Shown: piece by piece, positions 30,179 through 38,436 of the stretch
Position numbering within the stretch: position 1 is the stretch's first letter
Layout of the letters: each line of letters starts with the position of its first letter
Assembly (NCBI GenBank): GCA_004556965.1
Contig: SFFE01000001.1
Span: 124,001-188,000, forward strand
DNA length: 64,000 nt
DNA from: Clostridiales bacterium
GTDB taxonomy: Bacteria; Bacillota; Clostridia; Oscillospirales; Oscillospiraceae
Direction of reading: 5' to 3'
Program-made: the position numbers and the translations under genes
Notes under the pieces: model-generated
Told to the model about the DNA's origin: nothing
The model's input: the letters and a program-made list of their open reading frames with translations, nothing else
Database searches by the model: none

Positions 30179-32011
30179 ATGGAAAAGCTCCGGATTGACG
30201 AGCTTCGGGAAAAAGCGAATATGCTGCCGCTGCTGCCGGGCGTGTACCTGATGCTGGACAGCGCCGGCGCGGTCATCTATGTCGGCAAGGCCAAGGCGCT
30301 GAAAAACCGCGTCACGAGCTATTTTCGCGGCGAGCACCTGCCAAAGGTGGCGGCGATGGTTTCGCACGTGGCGGATTTCAACGTCATCGTGGTGCAGTCC
30401 GAATTTGAGGCGCTCGTGCTGGAAAACTCGCTCATCAAGCTGCACCGGCCAAAATACAACATCCTGCTCAAGGACGACAAGGGCTATCCCTTCGTCCGGC
30501 TGGATGTGAAAAGCGAATATCCGACGTTTTCGCTCGTCAACCGGATGGAGAAGGACGGGGCGAAATACTTCGGTCCCTACGGCGGCCGGAGCATGACGGC
30601 GGACATCATCGACACAATCTGCAAGGCGCTGAAGCTGCCGACCTGCTCGCGCCGGTTCCCGCAGGACATCGGGCGGCAGCGGCCGTGCCTGAACTACCAT
30701 ATGGGCACATGCGCGGGCTACTGCCTGAAGGATGCGTCGGCGGAGGAATACCGCAGCGCCATCCGCGCGGCGGAGCTGATTCTGGAGGGCAAGACCGCGG
30801 AGCTGACCGCCGAGCTGCAGCAGCGCATGGAGGAAGCGGCGGAGGCGCTGCGCTTTGAGTATGCCGCCGAGCTGCGCGACCGGCTGCGCGCCGTGCAGGG
30901 GCTGCAGAACCACCAGCGCGTGATCGCCACGGCGTATGCCGACACGGACGCGGTGGGCTTCCAGCGGGGGGCAAAGTGCTGCTTCACGGTGCTGCATTTT
31001 ACGGACGGAAATCTCACCGGCAAGGACTTCGAACTGATGGACGAGCCGCTGGAGCCGGACGCGGAGGCAATCTCCGATCTGGTGCAGCAGTACTACGAAA
31101 ACCGCGGCGCGTGGCCGCGGCAGATCCTGCTCCCGTGCGAGATCGAGTCGTCGGACGCGCTGCAGGCGCTTTTGACGGAGAAGGCCGGGCACAAGGTGGC
31201 GATCGAGGTTCCGAAGCGCGGCGACAAATGCCGCCTGACGGAGAGCGCCGCCATGAACGCGCGCGAGGAGATTTTGCGTGCGACGACCGCCGCACAGCGC
31301 GGCATGAAAACGCTCGAATGGCTCCAGAAGGCGCTCGAACTGCCCGCGCCGCCGGAGCGGATCGAGGCGTTTGATATCTCCAACCTCGGCGACACAGGCA
31401 TCGTCGCCGGTATGACGGTGTTCCGCCGCGGCAAGCCGCTCAAGCGGGACTACCGGAAGTTCCGCATCCGCGACACGGCGGGGCAGAACGACTACGCCTC
31501 CATGCGCGAGGCGGTCACGCGCCGGTTTCAGCATTATCTGGACGGCGACGGCAAATTTGCCGAGCTGCCCGATCTGCTGCTGATCGACGGCGGCGCGGAG
31601 CACGCGGCCGTGGCAAAGGACGTGCTGGGCGGGTTCGGTCTCGCCGTGCCGGTGTTCGGCATGGTCAAGGACGACCGCCACCGTACGCGCGCGCTCATCA
31701 CGCCGGAGGGCGCGGAGATCGGCATCGCAGGCAATCAGGCCGTGTTCGCCCTGATCGGCACCATTCAGGAGGAAACGCACCGGTTTTCCATCGAATATCA
31801 GCGCTCGCTCCGCCGCGCGTCGCTTGCATCGGAGCTGGACGCGATCCCCGGCGTGGGGGAGAAGCGGCGCAACGCCCTGCTGAGCGCGTTTCGAAGCGTG
31901 AAGGCCGTGCGCGCGGCGTCCTTTGAGACGCTCTGCGAGGTCGTCCCCGCATCCACGGCGCGCGCGATCTATGACCATTACCACACGAAAGGAACCGACC
32001 AATGCGAGTAA
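30179..32011 (+). CDS. uvrC: Excinuclease ABC subunit C
   Basis: A 610-residue nuclease subunit that makes both incisions in nucleotide excision repair. The N-terminal GIY-YIG domain contains PGVYLMLDSAGAVIYVGKAK, followed by a Cys-rich segment (CSRRFP...RPCLNYHMGTCAGYC), the UvrB-binding UVR motif, the RNase H-like nuclease domain around FDISNLGDTGIVAGM and LLIDGGAEHAAVAKD, and tandem helix-hairpin-helix (IPGVGEKRRNALL). Start ATG at 30179 follows ACGGAGGGA. Confidence 0.96.
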   Translation: MEKLRIDELREKANMLPLLPGVYLMLDSAGAVIYVGKAKALKNRVTSYFRGEHLPKVAAMVSHVADFNVIVVQSEFEALVLENSLIKLHRPKYNILLKDDKGYPFVRLDVKSEYPTFSLVNRMEKDGAKYFGPYGGRSMTADIIDTICKALKLPTCSRRFPQDIGRQRPCLNYHMGTCAGYCLKDASAEEYRSAIRAAELILEGKTAELTAELQQRMEEAAEALRFEYAAELRDRLRAVQGLQNHQRVIATAYADTDAVGFQRGAKCCFTVLHFTDGNLTGKDFELMDEPLEPDAEAISDLVQQYYENRGAWPRQILLPCEIESSDALQALLTEKAGHKVAIEVPKRGDKCRLTESAAMNAREEILRATTAAQRGMKTLEWLQKALELPAPPERIEAFDISNLGDTGIVAGMTVFRRGKPLKRDYRKFRIRDTAGQNDYASMREAVTRRFQHYLDGDGKFAELPDLLLIDGGAEHAAVAKDVLGGFGLAVPVFGMVKDDRHRTRALITPEGAEIGIAGNQAVFALIGTIQEETHRFSIEYQRSLRRASLASELDAIPGVGEKRRNALLSAFRSVKAVRAASFETLCEVVPASTARAIYDHYHTKGTDQCE

Positions 32012-32544
32012 TCACAGGCACGGCGCGCGGCAGAAGGCTGCGCGAGCCGGAGGGCATGGCCATCCGCCCGACAACGGACAGCGTGAAGGAGGCCATCTTC
32101 AATACCATCCAGTTCGACATCGAGGGCCGGCGCGTGCTGGATCTGTTCGCGGGCACGGGGCAGCTCGGCATCGAGGCGCTCAGCCGCGGCGCGGCGTCCG
32201 CCGTGTTTGTGGACGAAAGCACGGACGCGGTGAAGCTCGTGCGCGCGAATCTCGCGGTCTGCAAGCTGGAGGCTAGGGTCGTACAGACGGAGTCCATCGG
32301 CTATCTCGGCGGCTGCGGGCAGTTCGACCTGATTTTCCTGGATCCGCCGTATGATACGGGACTGCTTGACAAAGCGCTGCAAGCTGTTATAAAATTTGAC
32401 ATACTGACCGATGGTGGTATAATAGTCTGCGAAAGTCGTCGTGAAAAGGCGCTGCCAGACGTTCCGACACCGTATTATAAGGCGCGGGAGCGCAGCTACG
32501 GCAAAATTAAACTGACCCTCTACGGAAAGGGAACACAGGCATGA
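32002..32544 (+). CDS. rsmD: 16S rRNA (guanine966-N2)-methyltransferase RsmD
   Basis: A 180-residue SAM-dependent methyltransferase for G966 of 16S rRNA. Recognised by ITGTARGRRLREPEG, RPTTDSVKEAIFN, the SAM-binding VLDLFAGTGQLGIEALSRGA and the catalytic LDPPYDTGLL. It overlaps uvrC by 10 nt and coaD by 4 nt; the rsmD-coaD pair is conserved across Firmicutes. Confidence 0.95.
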   Translation: MRVITGTARGRRLREPEGMAIRPTTDSVKEAIFNTIQFDIEGRRVLDLFAGTGQLGIEALSRGAASAVFVDESTDAVKLVRANLAVCKLEARVVQTESIGYLGGCGQFDLIFLDPPYDTGLLDKALQAVIKFDILTDGGIIVCESRREKALPDVPTPYYKARERSYGKIKLTLYGKGTQA

Positions 32545-33032
32545 AAACAGCAATCTACCCCGGCAGCTTCGACCCTATGACGCTGGGGCATCTGAATATC
32601 ATCCGCCGGACGTCCGGCATTTTCGATCAGGTCGTCGTATGCATCATGAAAAACGCCGGAAAACAGCATCCCATGTTTACGCGCGAAGAGCGAGTGGAAT
32701 TGGCCCGGCGTGTGGTCTCCCGCTTTCCGAATGTGAAGGTCACGACGTTCGACGGGTTGGTCGCGGAGTACGCCAACCAGTTTGAGGAGGGCGCGGTCAT
32801 CGTCAAGGGGCTGCGCGCGAATACCGATTTTGAAAACGAATTTCAAATGGCGCTCATCAACAAAAAGCTCAATCCTGATCTGGACACGATGTTTCTGACC
32901 GCCAGTGAAAAATATACGTTCCTCAGCTCGTCCGTTGTCAAGGAAATGGCGTCCTACGGTGCGGATCTCACCGAGTTTGTGCCGTGCGAGATCATTGGCG
33001 ATGTGATGGAGCGCGCCCGGAAGAAGCAATAA
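32541..33032 (+). CDS. coaD: Phosphopantetheine adenylyltransferase
   Basis: A 163-residue enzyme that makes dephospho-CoA from 4'-phosphopantetheine and ATP, the penultimate step of CoA synthesis. The nucleotidyl-transferase motif is YPGSFDPMTLGHLNIIRR (the H of T/HxGH retained as GH), with GLRANTDFENEFQMA and the C-terminal FLSSSVVKEMASYG (the SSS motif). ATGA overlap with rsmD. Confidence 0.96.
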   Translation: MKTAIYPGSFDPMTLGHLNIIRRTSGIFDQVVVCIMKNAGKQHPMFTREERVELARRVVSRFPNVKVTTFDGLVAEYANQFEEGAVIVKGLRANTDFENEFQMALINKKLNPDLDTMFLTASEKYTFLSSSVVKEMASYGADLTEFVPCEIIGDVMERARKKQ

Positions 33033-33100
33033 TTTTCTGAAAAAAGCGACACCCCGCAGCACCGAAATTTGATCGGAAAACGATATGGGAGGCTACAAAA

Positions 33101-33670
33101 ATGGACCAGGAAGTCATGGAACTCATCGAAATGCTCTATACAATGGTGTCCGAGGCGTGGGGCGTTCCCCTCGGAAATGAAAAATGTATCGTGGAACGCG
33201 ATAAAATTCTGGAAATCCTCGATGAGATCAAGACCGCGCTCCCGGTCGAGCTGGCAGAGGCCAAGCGTCTGGTCTCCGCGCGCAACGAGTTTATCAACAA
33301 CGCCAAGCGTGAGGCGGAGGGGATCCGCAATCAGGCCGAGGAGCGCGCCCGCGCGCTCGTGGACGGGCAGGAGATCGTGCGCATCGCCAGAGCGCGCAGC
33401 AGCGAAATGCTGGCTGAGGCGGAATCCCGCAGCAGCGAAATGCTCACCACGGCTGAGACCAAAGCACAGCAGCTCCGCCGTGCCTCCAGCGAGTTCTGCG
33501 AAGACATGCTCCGCCGCACGGAGGAGACCATCTCCGCGGCGCTCGGAAACGTCCAGCAGACCCGCGCCGGCGTCCGCGCCGCCATGGGTGCCGCTGCGCC
33601 GCAGCCGCAGCCCCAGCAGCCGAAGATTACCTTCGAAGAGGCGCCTGAGGAGGAGCCGCAGGAAGTGTGA
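33101..33670 (+). CDS. Coiled-coil protein of unknown function
   Basis: A 189-residue protein predicted to be mostly helical: from about residue 60 onward it shows long Ala/Glu/Arg-rich heptads (NNAKREAEGIRNQAEERARA, SSEMLAEAESRSSEML), reminiscent of ATP synthase b-subunit or DivIVA-like rods but without their signature motifs. The C terminus is Pro/Gln/Glu-rich. It follows coaD in many Clostridia as a conserved hypothetical, as far as I recall. No membrane helix or signal peptide. The ATG lies after GGGAGG at 33086-33091. Confidence 0.6.
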   Translation: MDQEVMELIEMLYTMVSEAWGVPLGNEKCIVERDKILEILDEIKTALPVELAEAKRLVSARNEFINNAKREAEGIRNQAEERARALVDGQEIVRIARARSSEMLAEAESRSSEMLTTAETKAQQLRRASSEFCEDMLRRTEETISAALGNVQQTRAGVRAAMGAAAPQPQPQQPKITFEEAPEEEPQEV

Positions 33671-33695
33671 GTCCCGGAATGGAATAAACACAAAC

Positions 33696-33726
33696 CCGCC
33701 GCCGGAAAATCCGGCGGCGGTTTTTT
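33696..33726 (+). terminator. Terminator after the coiled-coil gene
   Basis: CCGCCGCCGG and CCGGCGGCGG with a 5-nt AAAAT loop and TTTTTT. The following 250 bp (to about 33975) hold no gene I can support. Confidence 0.9.
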
Positions 33727-33979
33727 GCATCTCACGCATGCTCCGCATTCTCGCGGCGCGACGTAAGCGAAGCGGTTTTGTGCGTTTTTGCCGAAATTTT
33801 TGCGGATGTGGGCGAAAAAAGGTCTTTCCGGCGCGGCCCCTTATCCAGATGAATCCATATTTTGTGCCGCACTTTGCGCCCCCCGCACGCGCGGCCACAA
33901 GGTGTTGTGCTTATTGGGAAAACGACATCATGCCGTGCAGATGGTATGATTTCTCAAGAAGAAATCGACAAATTTTTAC

Positions 33980-34008
33980 TTGCTTTTTGAAGGGCTTCCC
34001 TCTATAAT
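33980..34008 (+). promoter_or_regulatory. Promoter of the dcw cluster (mraZ promoter)
   Basis: TTGCTT (33980-33985), 17-bp spacer, TATAAT (34003-34008). Predicted transcription start is near 34015, right at the MraZ box array. Confidence 0.8.
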
Positions 34009-34017
34009 AAGGAATGC

Positions 34018-34057
34018 AAAGTGGGGAGAAGTGGAGCAAAGTGTAGCAAAAGTGCAC
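34018..34057 (+). promoter_or_regulatory. MraZ-binding box array
   Basis: Four GTG-containing boxes in AAAGTGG-like context with GTG at 34021, 34031, 34041 and 34052, about 10 bp apart. Repeats of this type (AAAGTG or TGGG at ~10-bp spacing) are the known MraZ autoregulatory operator. They lie immediately downstream of the -10 box. Confidence 0.65.
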
Positions 34058-34130
34058 AACATTTTCACAACCTTCCCAATTGGCACCGCACCACCGGCGC
34101 ACAGATATTTTCGGAGAGGGGGAGACAGAG

Positions 34131-34547
34131 ATGACCGGTGTCTATCAGCACAGTCTGGACGCCAAGGGCAGACTCTTTATCCCCGCAAAGCTCCGGGAAG
34201 AGCTGGGCGACGTGTTTTATGTGACGCTGTCGATGGACAAGTGCCTGTCCGCGTACAGCGCGGAAAACTGGCAGGTGTTTTCCGATAAGGTAAATGCCAT
34301 GCCGTATGTGAAGCAGCGCAAAATGCGCCCGCTGTTCGCTTACGCCGCCAAGTGCGAGCTGGACGGGCAGGGCCGCATCCTGCTGCCGCAGAACCTGCGC
34401 GATTTCGCGGGGCTGGTGAAGAACGTCACCGTCGTCGGCAGCAACAACCACGCGGAGTTTTGGGACAGTGAGAGCTGGAACGCGATCTACGAGCAGGAGA
34501 CGCTGCCGGAGAACATCGCGGCAGTCATGGAGGAGCTGGATTTCTGA
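34131..34547 (+). CDS. mraZ: Transcriptional regulator MraZ
   Basis: A 138-residue AbrB-like DNA-binding protein that represses its own promoter and the dcw cluster. Two repeats are visible, the first starting TGVYQHSLDAKGRLFIPAKL and the second AAKCELDGQGRILLPQNLRD; the DxKGR and DxQGR signatures are both present. The ATG at 34131 follows GAGAGGGGGAGA; the upstream frame from 34080 lacks a ribosome site. Its stop overlaps rsmH by one base. Confidence 0.95.
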   Translation: MTGVYQHSLDAKGRLFIPAKLREELGDVFYVTLSMDKCLSAYSAENWQVFSDKVNAMPYVKQRKMRPLFAYAAKCELDGQGRILLPQNLRDFAGLVKNVTVVGSNNHAEFWDSESWNAIYEQETLPENIAAVMEELDF

Positions 34548-35479
34548 TGGAAGCAAAACATGTTTCCGTGCTGCTTCCGGAATGTATCGACAGCCTCAAC
34601 ATCCGCCCTGAGGGCGTCTATGTGGACGGGACGCTCGGCATGGGCGGCCACTCTGAGGAGATCGCAAAGCGGCTGACCACCGGAAAGCTCATCGGTATTG
34701 ACCGGGACGAGACGGCGATCCGCCGCGCGGGCGAACGGCTGAGACCCTATGGCGATCGTGTGCAGCTCGTGCACGGCAACTTCCGCGACACGGCGGAGAT
34801 TCTGGACGATCTCGGCATTGAAGCGGTGGACGGAATGCTCTTTGACCTCGGTGTGTCCTCTCCGCAGCTCGACGAGAGCGAGCGCGGCTTTTCCTACATG
34901 CACGATGCGCCGCTCGACATGCGCATGGACGAGACGGACAATCTCAACGCATGGTTCATCGTCAACCGCTGGCCGGAGGAAAAGCTCCGCCGCATTCTCT
35001 ATGATTACGGCGAGGAGCGCTGCGCGCCCCGCATCGCCGCGGCCATCGTCCGCGAGCGGGAGCGGCGGGAGATCCGTACCACGCTGCAGCTTGTGGAGGT
35101 CATCCGCAGCGCCATGCCCGCCGCCGCGCTGCGCGAAAAGCAGCATCCGGCCAAGCGCACCTTTCAGGCCATCCGCATCGCCGTGAACGACGAGCTGGAG
35201 GCCGTGCGCGCCATGATGGCCACCGCGCCGGACAAGCTCCGTCCCGGCGGCCGCATCGCTGTCATCAGCTTTCACTCTCTGGAGGACCGCATCGTGAAGA
35301 CCGGCATTGCAGCACGGGAAAACGGCTGCACCTGTCCACGGGAGTTCCCCGTTTGCACCTGCGGCTTTGTGCAGACGCTCAGAAGCGTCACGCGCAAGCC
35401 GATCCTGCCCTCTCCGGAGGAGATGGAATCCAACCCACGTTCCCGCAGCGCCAAGCTCCGGGTCGCGGAACGTATCTGA
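34547..35479 (+). CDS. rsmH: 16S rRNA (cytosine1402-N4)-methyltransferase RsmH
   Basis: A 310-residue methyltransferase (MraW) acting on C1402 of 16S rRNA. Signature segments are HVSVLLPECIDSLNIRPEG, VDGTLGMGGHSEEI (SAM binding), GMLFDLGVSSPQLDESERGF, and the C-terminal GGRIAVISFHSLEDRIVK and NPRSRSAKLRVAER. A CxC pair (GCTCPREFPVCTCG) near the end could bind metal. It is second in the dcw cluster, as in most bacteria. Confidence 0.96.
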   Translation: MEAKHVSVLLPECIDSLNIRPEGVYVDGTLGMGGHSEEIAKRLTTGKLIGIDRDETAIRRAGERLRPYGDRVQLVHGNFRDTAEILDDLGIEAVDGMLFDLGVSSPQLDESERGFSYMHDAPLDMRMDETDNLNAWFIVNRWPEEKLRRILYDYGEERCAPRIAAAIVRERERREIRTTLQLVEVIRSAMPAAALREKQHPAKRTFQAIRIAVNDELEAVRAMMATAPDKLRPGGRIAVISFHSLEDRIVKTGIAARENGCTCPREFPVCTCGFVQTLRSVTRKPILPSPEEMESNPRSRSAKLRVAERI

Positions 35480-35492
35480 GAAAGGAAACATT

Positions 35493-36035
35493 ATGGCAAA
35501 AGCAGCCGTCAAAAGAACATACCCAGGCAGCGCAGTCAACGGCAGCCTTGCCTATGATCTGAACCGCCCGGCGGCAGAGGAGTACCTCTACAGCGCGCCG
35601 GTGGATATCCCCGCCGCTCCACGGACGGTGGAGGAAGTCGTTCCGGAAACCGTCGCCGTTCCCAAGCAGGCCATCTCGCCGCTTGCGGTGCTCGGCTTTG
35701 CGCTTGCCGCCGTGCTGCTGGTGCTGTCGCTGATGGCGCGCGCCCAGCTCAGCACTGCATCGGAGACCGTCTCCGCGCTGGAGAGTCAGGTCGCCGCGCT
35801 GCAGGAGGAGCAGGATAAGCTCCTCATCGGCTATGAGAGCGCGTTCAATCTCACGGAGATCGAGGACTACGCCATTAACGAGCTGGGCATGCAGAAGCCC
35901 CGCAGCGACCAGCTCTACTACGTCAACAGCACCGCGCAGGACAAGGCGGTCATTCTTGCCGAGGACGCGGAGCATGTGGGACTGGCAGACCGCTTCGGCG
36001 ACTTTATTTCTTCCCTTGTGGAATATTTCAGCTGA
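35493..36035 (+). CDS. ftsL: FtsL/DivIC-like septum formation protein
   Basis: A 180-residue bitopic membrane protein in the ftsL position of the cluster. A cytosolic N-terminal part of about 67 residues precedes one transmembrane helix (ISPLAVLGFALAAVLLVLSL), and then a leucine-zipper-like coiled coil (TASETVSALESQVAALQEEQ). FtsL-type proteins join the DivIB/DivIC complex and recruit the septal PBP. Sequence conservation in this family is low, so the call relies on topology and position. ATG at 35493 follows AAAGGA. Confidence 0.75.
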   Translation: MAKAAVKRTYPGSAVNGSLAYDLNRPAAEEYLYSAPVDIPAAPRTVEEVVPETVAVPKQAISPLAVLGFALAAVLLVLSLMARAQLSTASETVSALESQVAALQEEQDKLLIGYESAFNLTEIEDYAINELGMQKPRSDQLYYVNSTAQDKAVILAEDAEHVGLADRFGDFISSLVEYFS

Positions 36036-36085
36036 GCCGGCCTGTAAGATGATACTATCCTCACTGCGCGAACAAGGAGACAGAC

Positions 36086-38413
36086 ATGGCCAAAGGTACC
36101 TCTGGGCGTCAGAACGCCCGCAGACCCAATAGCATGATGCTTCGCCGCACACTTTTCCTGTTGGTGGTGTGCGGCATCGTCGCATTTTTAGTCCTTGTGG
36201 CAAAGCTGTATCAGGTTATGGTGGTTCAGCACGATTATTATGAAAATATGGCAATTTCGCAGCAGGTGCGCGAGACGGAGATCGCCGCCTCCCGCGGCAC
36301 GATCTATGATACGAACGGCAAGATCCTCGCCAAAAGCGCGTCGGTGGACACCATTTTCATCAGCCCGGCGGAGATCACGAAGTATGACGAAGACCCCGTG
36401 CTGATTGCGCGCAGCCTGTCTGAAATTCTGGGCGTGGACTATGGCAAGATCCTGGAGATGACCTCCGACACCAAGTCATGGTATAAGGTCGTCGCGCGCA
36501 AGGTGGAGAGCGACGTTTCTGATCAGGTGCGCGCGTTCAAGGAAGAGAACAACATCGTCGGCGTCAAGATCGAGGCGGACACCAAGCGCTATTATCCTTA
36601 CGGCAGTCTGGCCGCGCACATCATTGGCTTTGTCGGAACGGACAACAGCGGCCTGTCCGGCATTGAAAACCGCTATGACGACGCGCTTTCCGGCAGCAAG
36701 GGACGCGTGGTGCGCGCCACGGACCGCAACGGCACGGATATGCTCTTCGTCGATTACGAGGATTATTACGACGCCTCCAACGGCGAGAACGTGACGCTCA
36801 CGCTCGACGCGACGATCCAGTATTACATGGAAAAGCACCTGCAGCAGGCCGTGGAGGACTACGACGTGCAAAACGGCGCGGCGGCGATCGCCATGGACCC
36901 CAACACCGGCGCAATTTTGGGCATGGCCTCGCTCGGCAACTTTGACCTGAACGACTATCAGGCTGTCAGCGAGGAGGCACAGGCGGAGATCGACGCAGCG
37001 GAAAGCGACGAGGAAGCGGCGGAGCTGCTCAGCGCGGCGCAGCAGCTTCAGTGGCGCAACAAGGCGCTGTCCGATACGTATGAGCCCGGCTCCACATTCA
37101 AGATCATCACGCTGGCCATGGCGCTGGAGGAAGGTCTGGTGGACGACAACTCCACCTTCTACTGCGGCGGCAGCACGAATGTGCTCGGCCGAACCGACCC
37201 GCTGAAGTGCTGGAAGACCGGCGGCCACGGTTCGCAGACGCTCACGCAGGCGATTCAGCATTCGTGCAACGTCGCGCTCGTGCAGATTGGCCAGAAGGTC
37301 GGCGCGCAGACGTTTTACAAATATGCGGAAGCCTTCGGATTCCTGAACCTGACGGAGAACATGGACGCCACGCTCACGGCCAAGACCGGCATTGACCTCG
37401 CGGGCGAGAGCGGCAGCATCTGGTGGAGCCAGAACACGTTCTACGACACGGAAAACCTCTCGCAGCTTGCGTCGGCCTCCTTCGGCCAGACGTTTACCAT
37501 CACGCCGCTGCAGCTCATCACCGCGGTGAGCGCGTGCGTCAACGGCGGCAACCTGATGAAGCCGTATGTGGTCAAGAACGTGACCGACAGCAGCGGCAAG
37601 ATCGTATCAGCGAACGAACCGACGGTCGTGCGGCAGGTCGTCAGCGAGCAGACGAGCGCCAAGGTGCGCGAAATTCTGGAGAAGGTCGTCGGCGATCCGG
37701 TGGACGGCACCGGTAAGAACGCCTACGTTGCGGGCTACCGCATCGGCGGCAAGACCGGCACGTCCGAAAAGGTCGCTCAGGACGTGGCGGGCGGCCCGAA
37801 GGAATACATCGTCTCGTTCATCGGCGTCGCGCCGGCGGATGATCCGCAGATCGTGATTCTCGTGCTGCTGGACACGCCGAGCAACGACTGCGGCGTCTAC
37901 ATCAGCGGCGGCCAGATGGCCGCGCCCACAGTGGGCAAAATGATGGCCGATATCCTGCCGTACATGGGCGTCGAGCCGGAATACACCGACACGGAAAAGA
38001 CCTACATGGATAAGACCGTGCCGAACGTCACCGGCCTCACGGTCGAGCAGGCGAAGGCCGCGCTGCAGGAGGTGGGCTTGAATGCCCGCGTCATCGGCGA
38101 CGGCGACAAGATCACGCAGCAGCTTCCCGGCGGCTCCACGGTCGTGGCGAGCGGCAGTACCATCCTGATCTATGCAGGTGCGGAACCGTCCGCCGAGCAG
38201 GAGCAGATGCCGGATCTGACGAATCTGACGTACGAGACGGCACGCGACCGGCTTGCAGCCTATGGGCTGTATCTGCGCACGAACAGCTCTATCACAAGCA
38301 CGTCGCAGATCATTTCCGGCCAGAGCATCGCGGAGGGCACGCTTGTGGAACACGGAACGGTCGTGGAAGTGACGCTCGTCACGAACGATACCAGCATGAT
38401 CGGCAGATATTGA
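36086..38413 (+). CDS. Septal class B penicillin-binding protein with PASTA domains
   Basis: A 775-residue transpeptidase of the FtsI/PBP2B/SpoVD class that cross-links septal peptidoglycan. After one N-terminal membrane helix comes the dimerisation domain (ASRGTIYDTNGKILA), then the transpeptidase with the catalytic Ser336 in EPGSTFKI, SCN in QHSCNVALVQ and KTGTSEK near residue 555. Two C-terminal PASTA domains follow (VPNVTGLTVEQAKAAL, MPDLTNLTYETARDRL). Only one such gene is present here, where B. subtilis has pbpB and spoVD, so septal versus spore-specific use cannot be told apart. Confidence 0.92.
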   Translation: MAKGTSGRQNARRPNSMMLRRTLFLLVVCGIVAFLVLVAKLYQVMVVQHDYYENMAISQQVRETEIAASRGTIYDTNGKILAKSASVDTIFISPAEITKYDEDPVLIARSLSEILGVDYGKILEMTSDTKSWYKVVARKVESDVSDQVRAFKEENNIVGVKIEADTKRYYPYGSLAAHIIGFVGTDNSGLSGIENRYDDALSGSKGRVVRATDRNGTDMLFVDYEDYYDASNGENVTLTLDATIQYYMEKHLQQAVEDYDVQNGAAAIAMDPNTGAILGMASLGNFDLNDYQAVSEEAQAEIDAAESDEEAAELLSAAQQLQWRNKALSDTYEPGSTFKIITLAMALEEGLVDDNSTFYCGGSTNVLGRTDPLKCWKTGGHGSQTLTQAIQHSCNVALVQIGQKVGAQTFYKYAEAFGFLNLTENMDATLTAKTGIDLAGESGSIWWSQNTFYDTENLSQLASASFGQTFTITPLQLITAVSACVNGGNLMKPYVVKNVTDSSGKIVSANEPTVVRQVVSEQTSAKVREILEKVVGDPVDGTGKNAYVAGYRIGGKTGTSEKVAQDVAGGPKEYIVSFIGVAPADDPQIVILVLLDTPSNDCGVYISGGQMAAPTVGKMMADILPYMGVEPEYTDTEKTYMDKTVPNVTGLTVEQAKAALQEVGLNARVIGDGDKITQQLPGGSTVVASGSTILIYAGAEPSAEQEQMPDLTNLTYETARDRLAAYGLYLRTNSSITSTSQIISGQSIAEGTLVEHGTVVEVTLVTNDTSMIGRY

Positions 38414-38436
38414 TACGAACGACGGAGGGACCCGTT

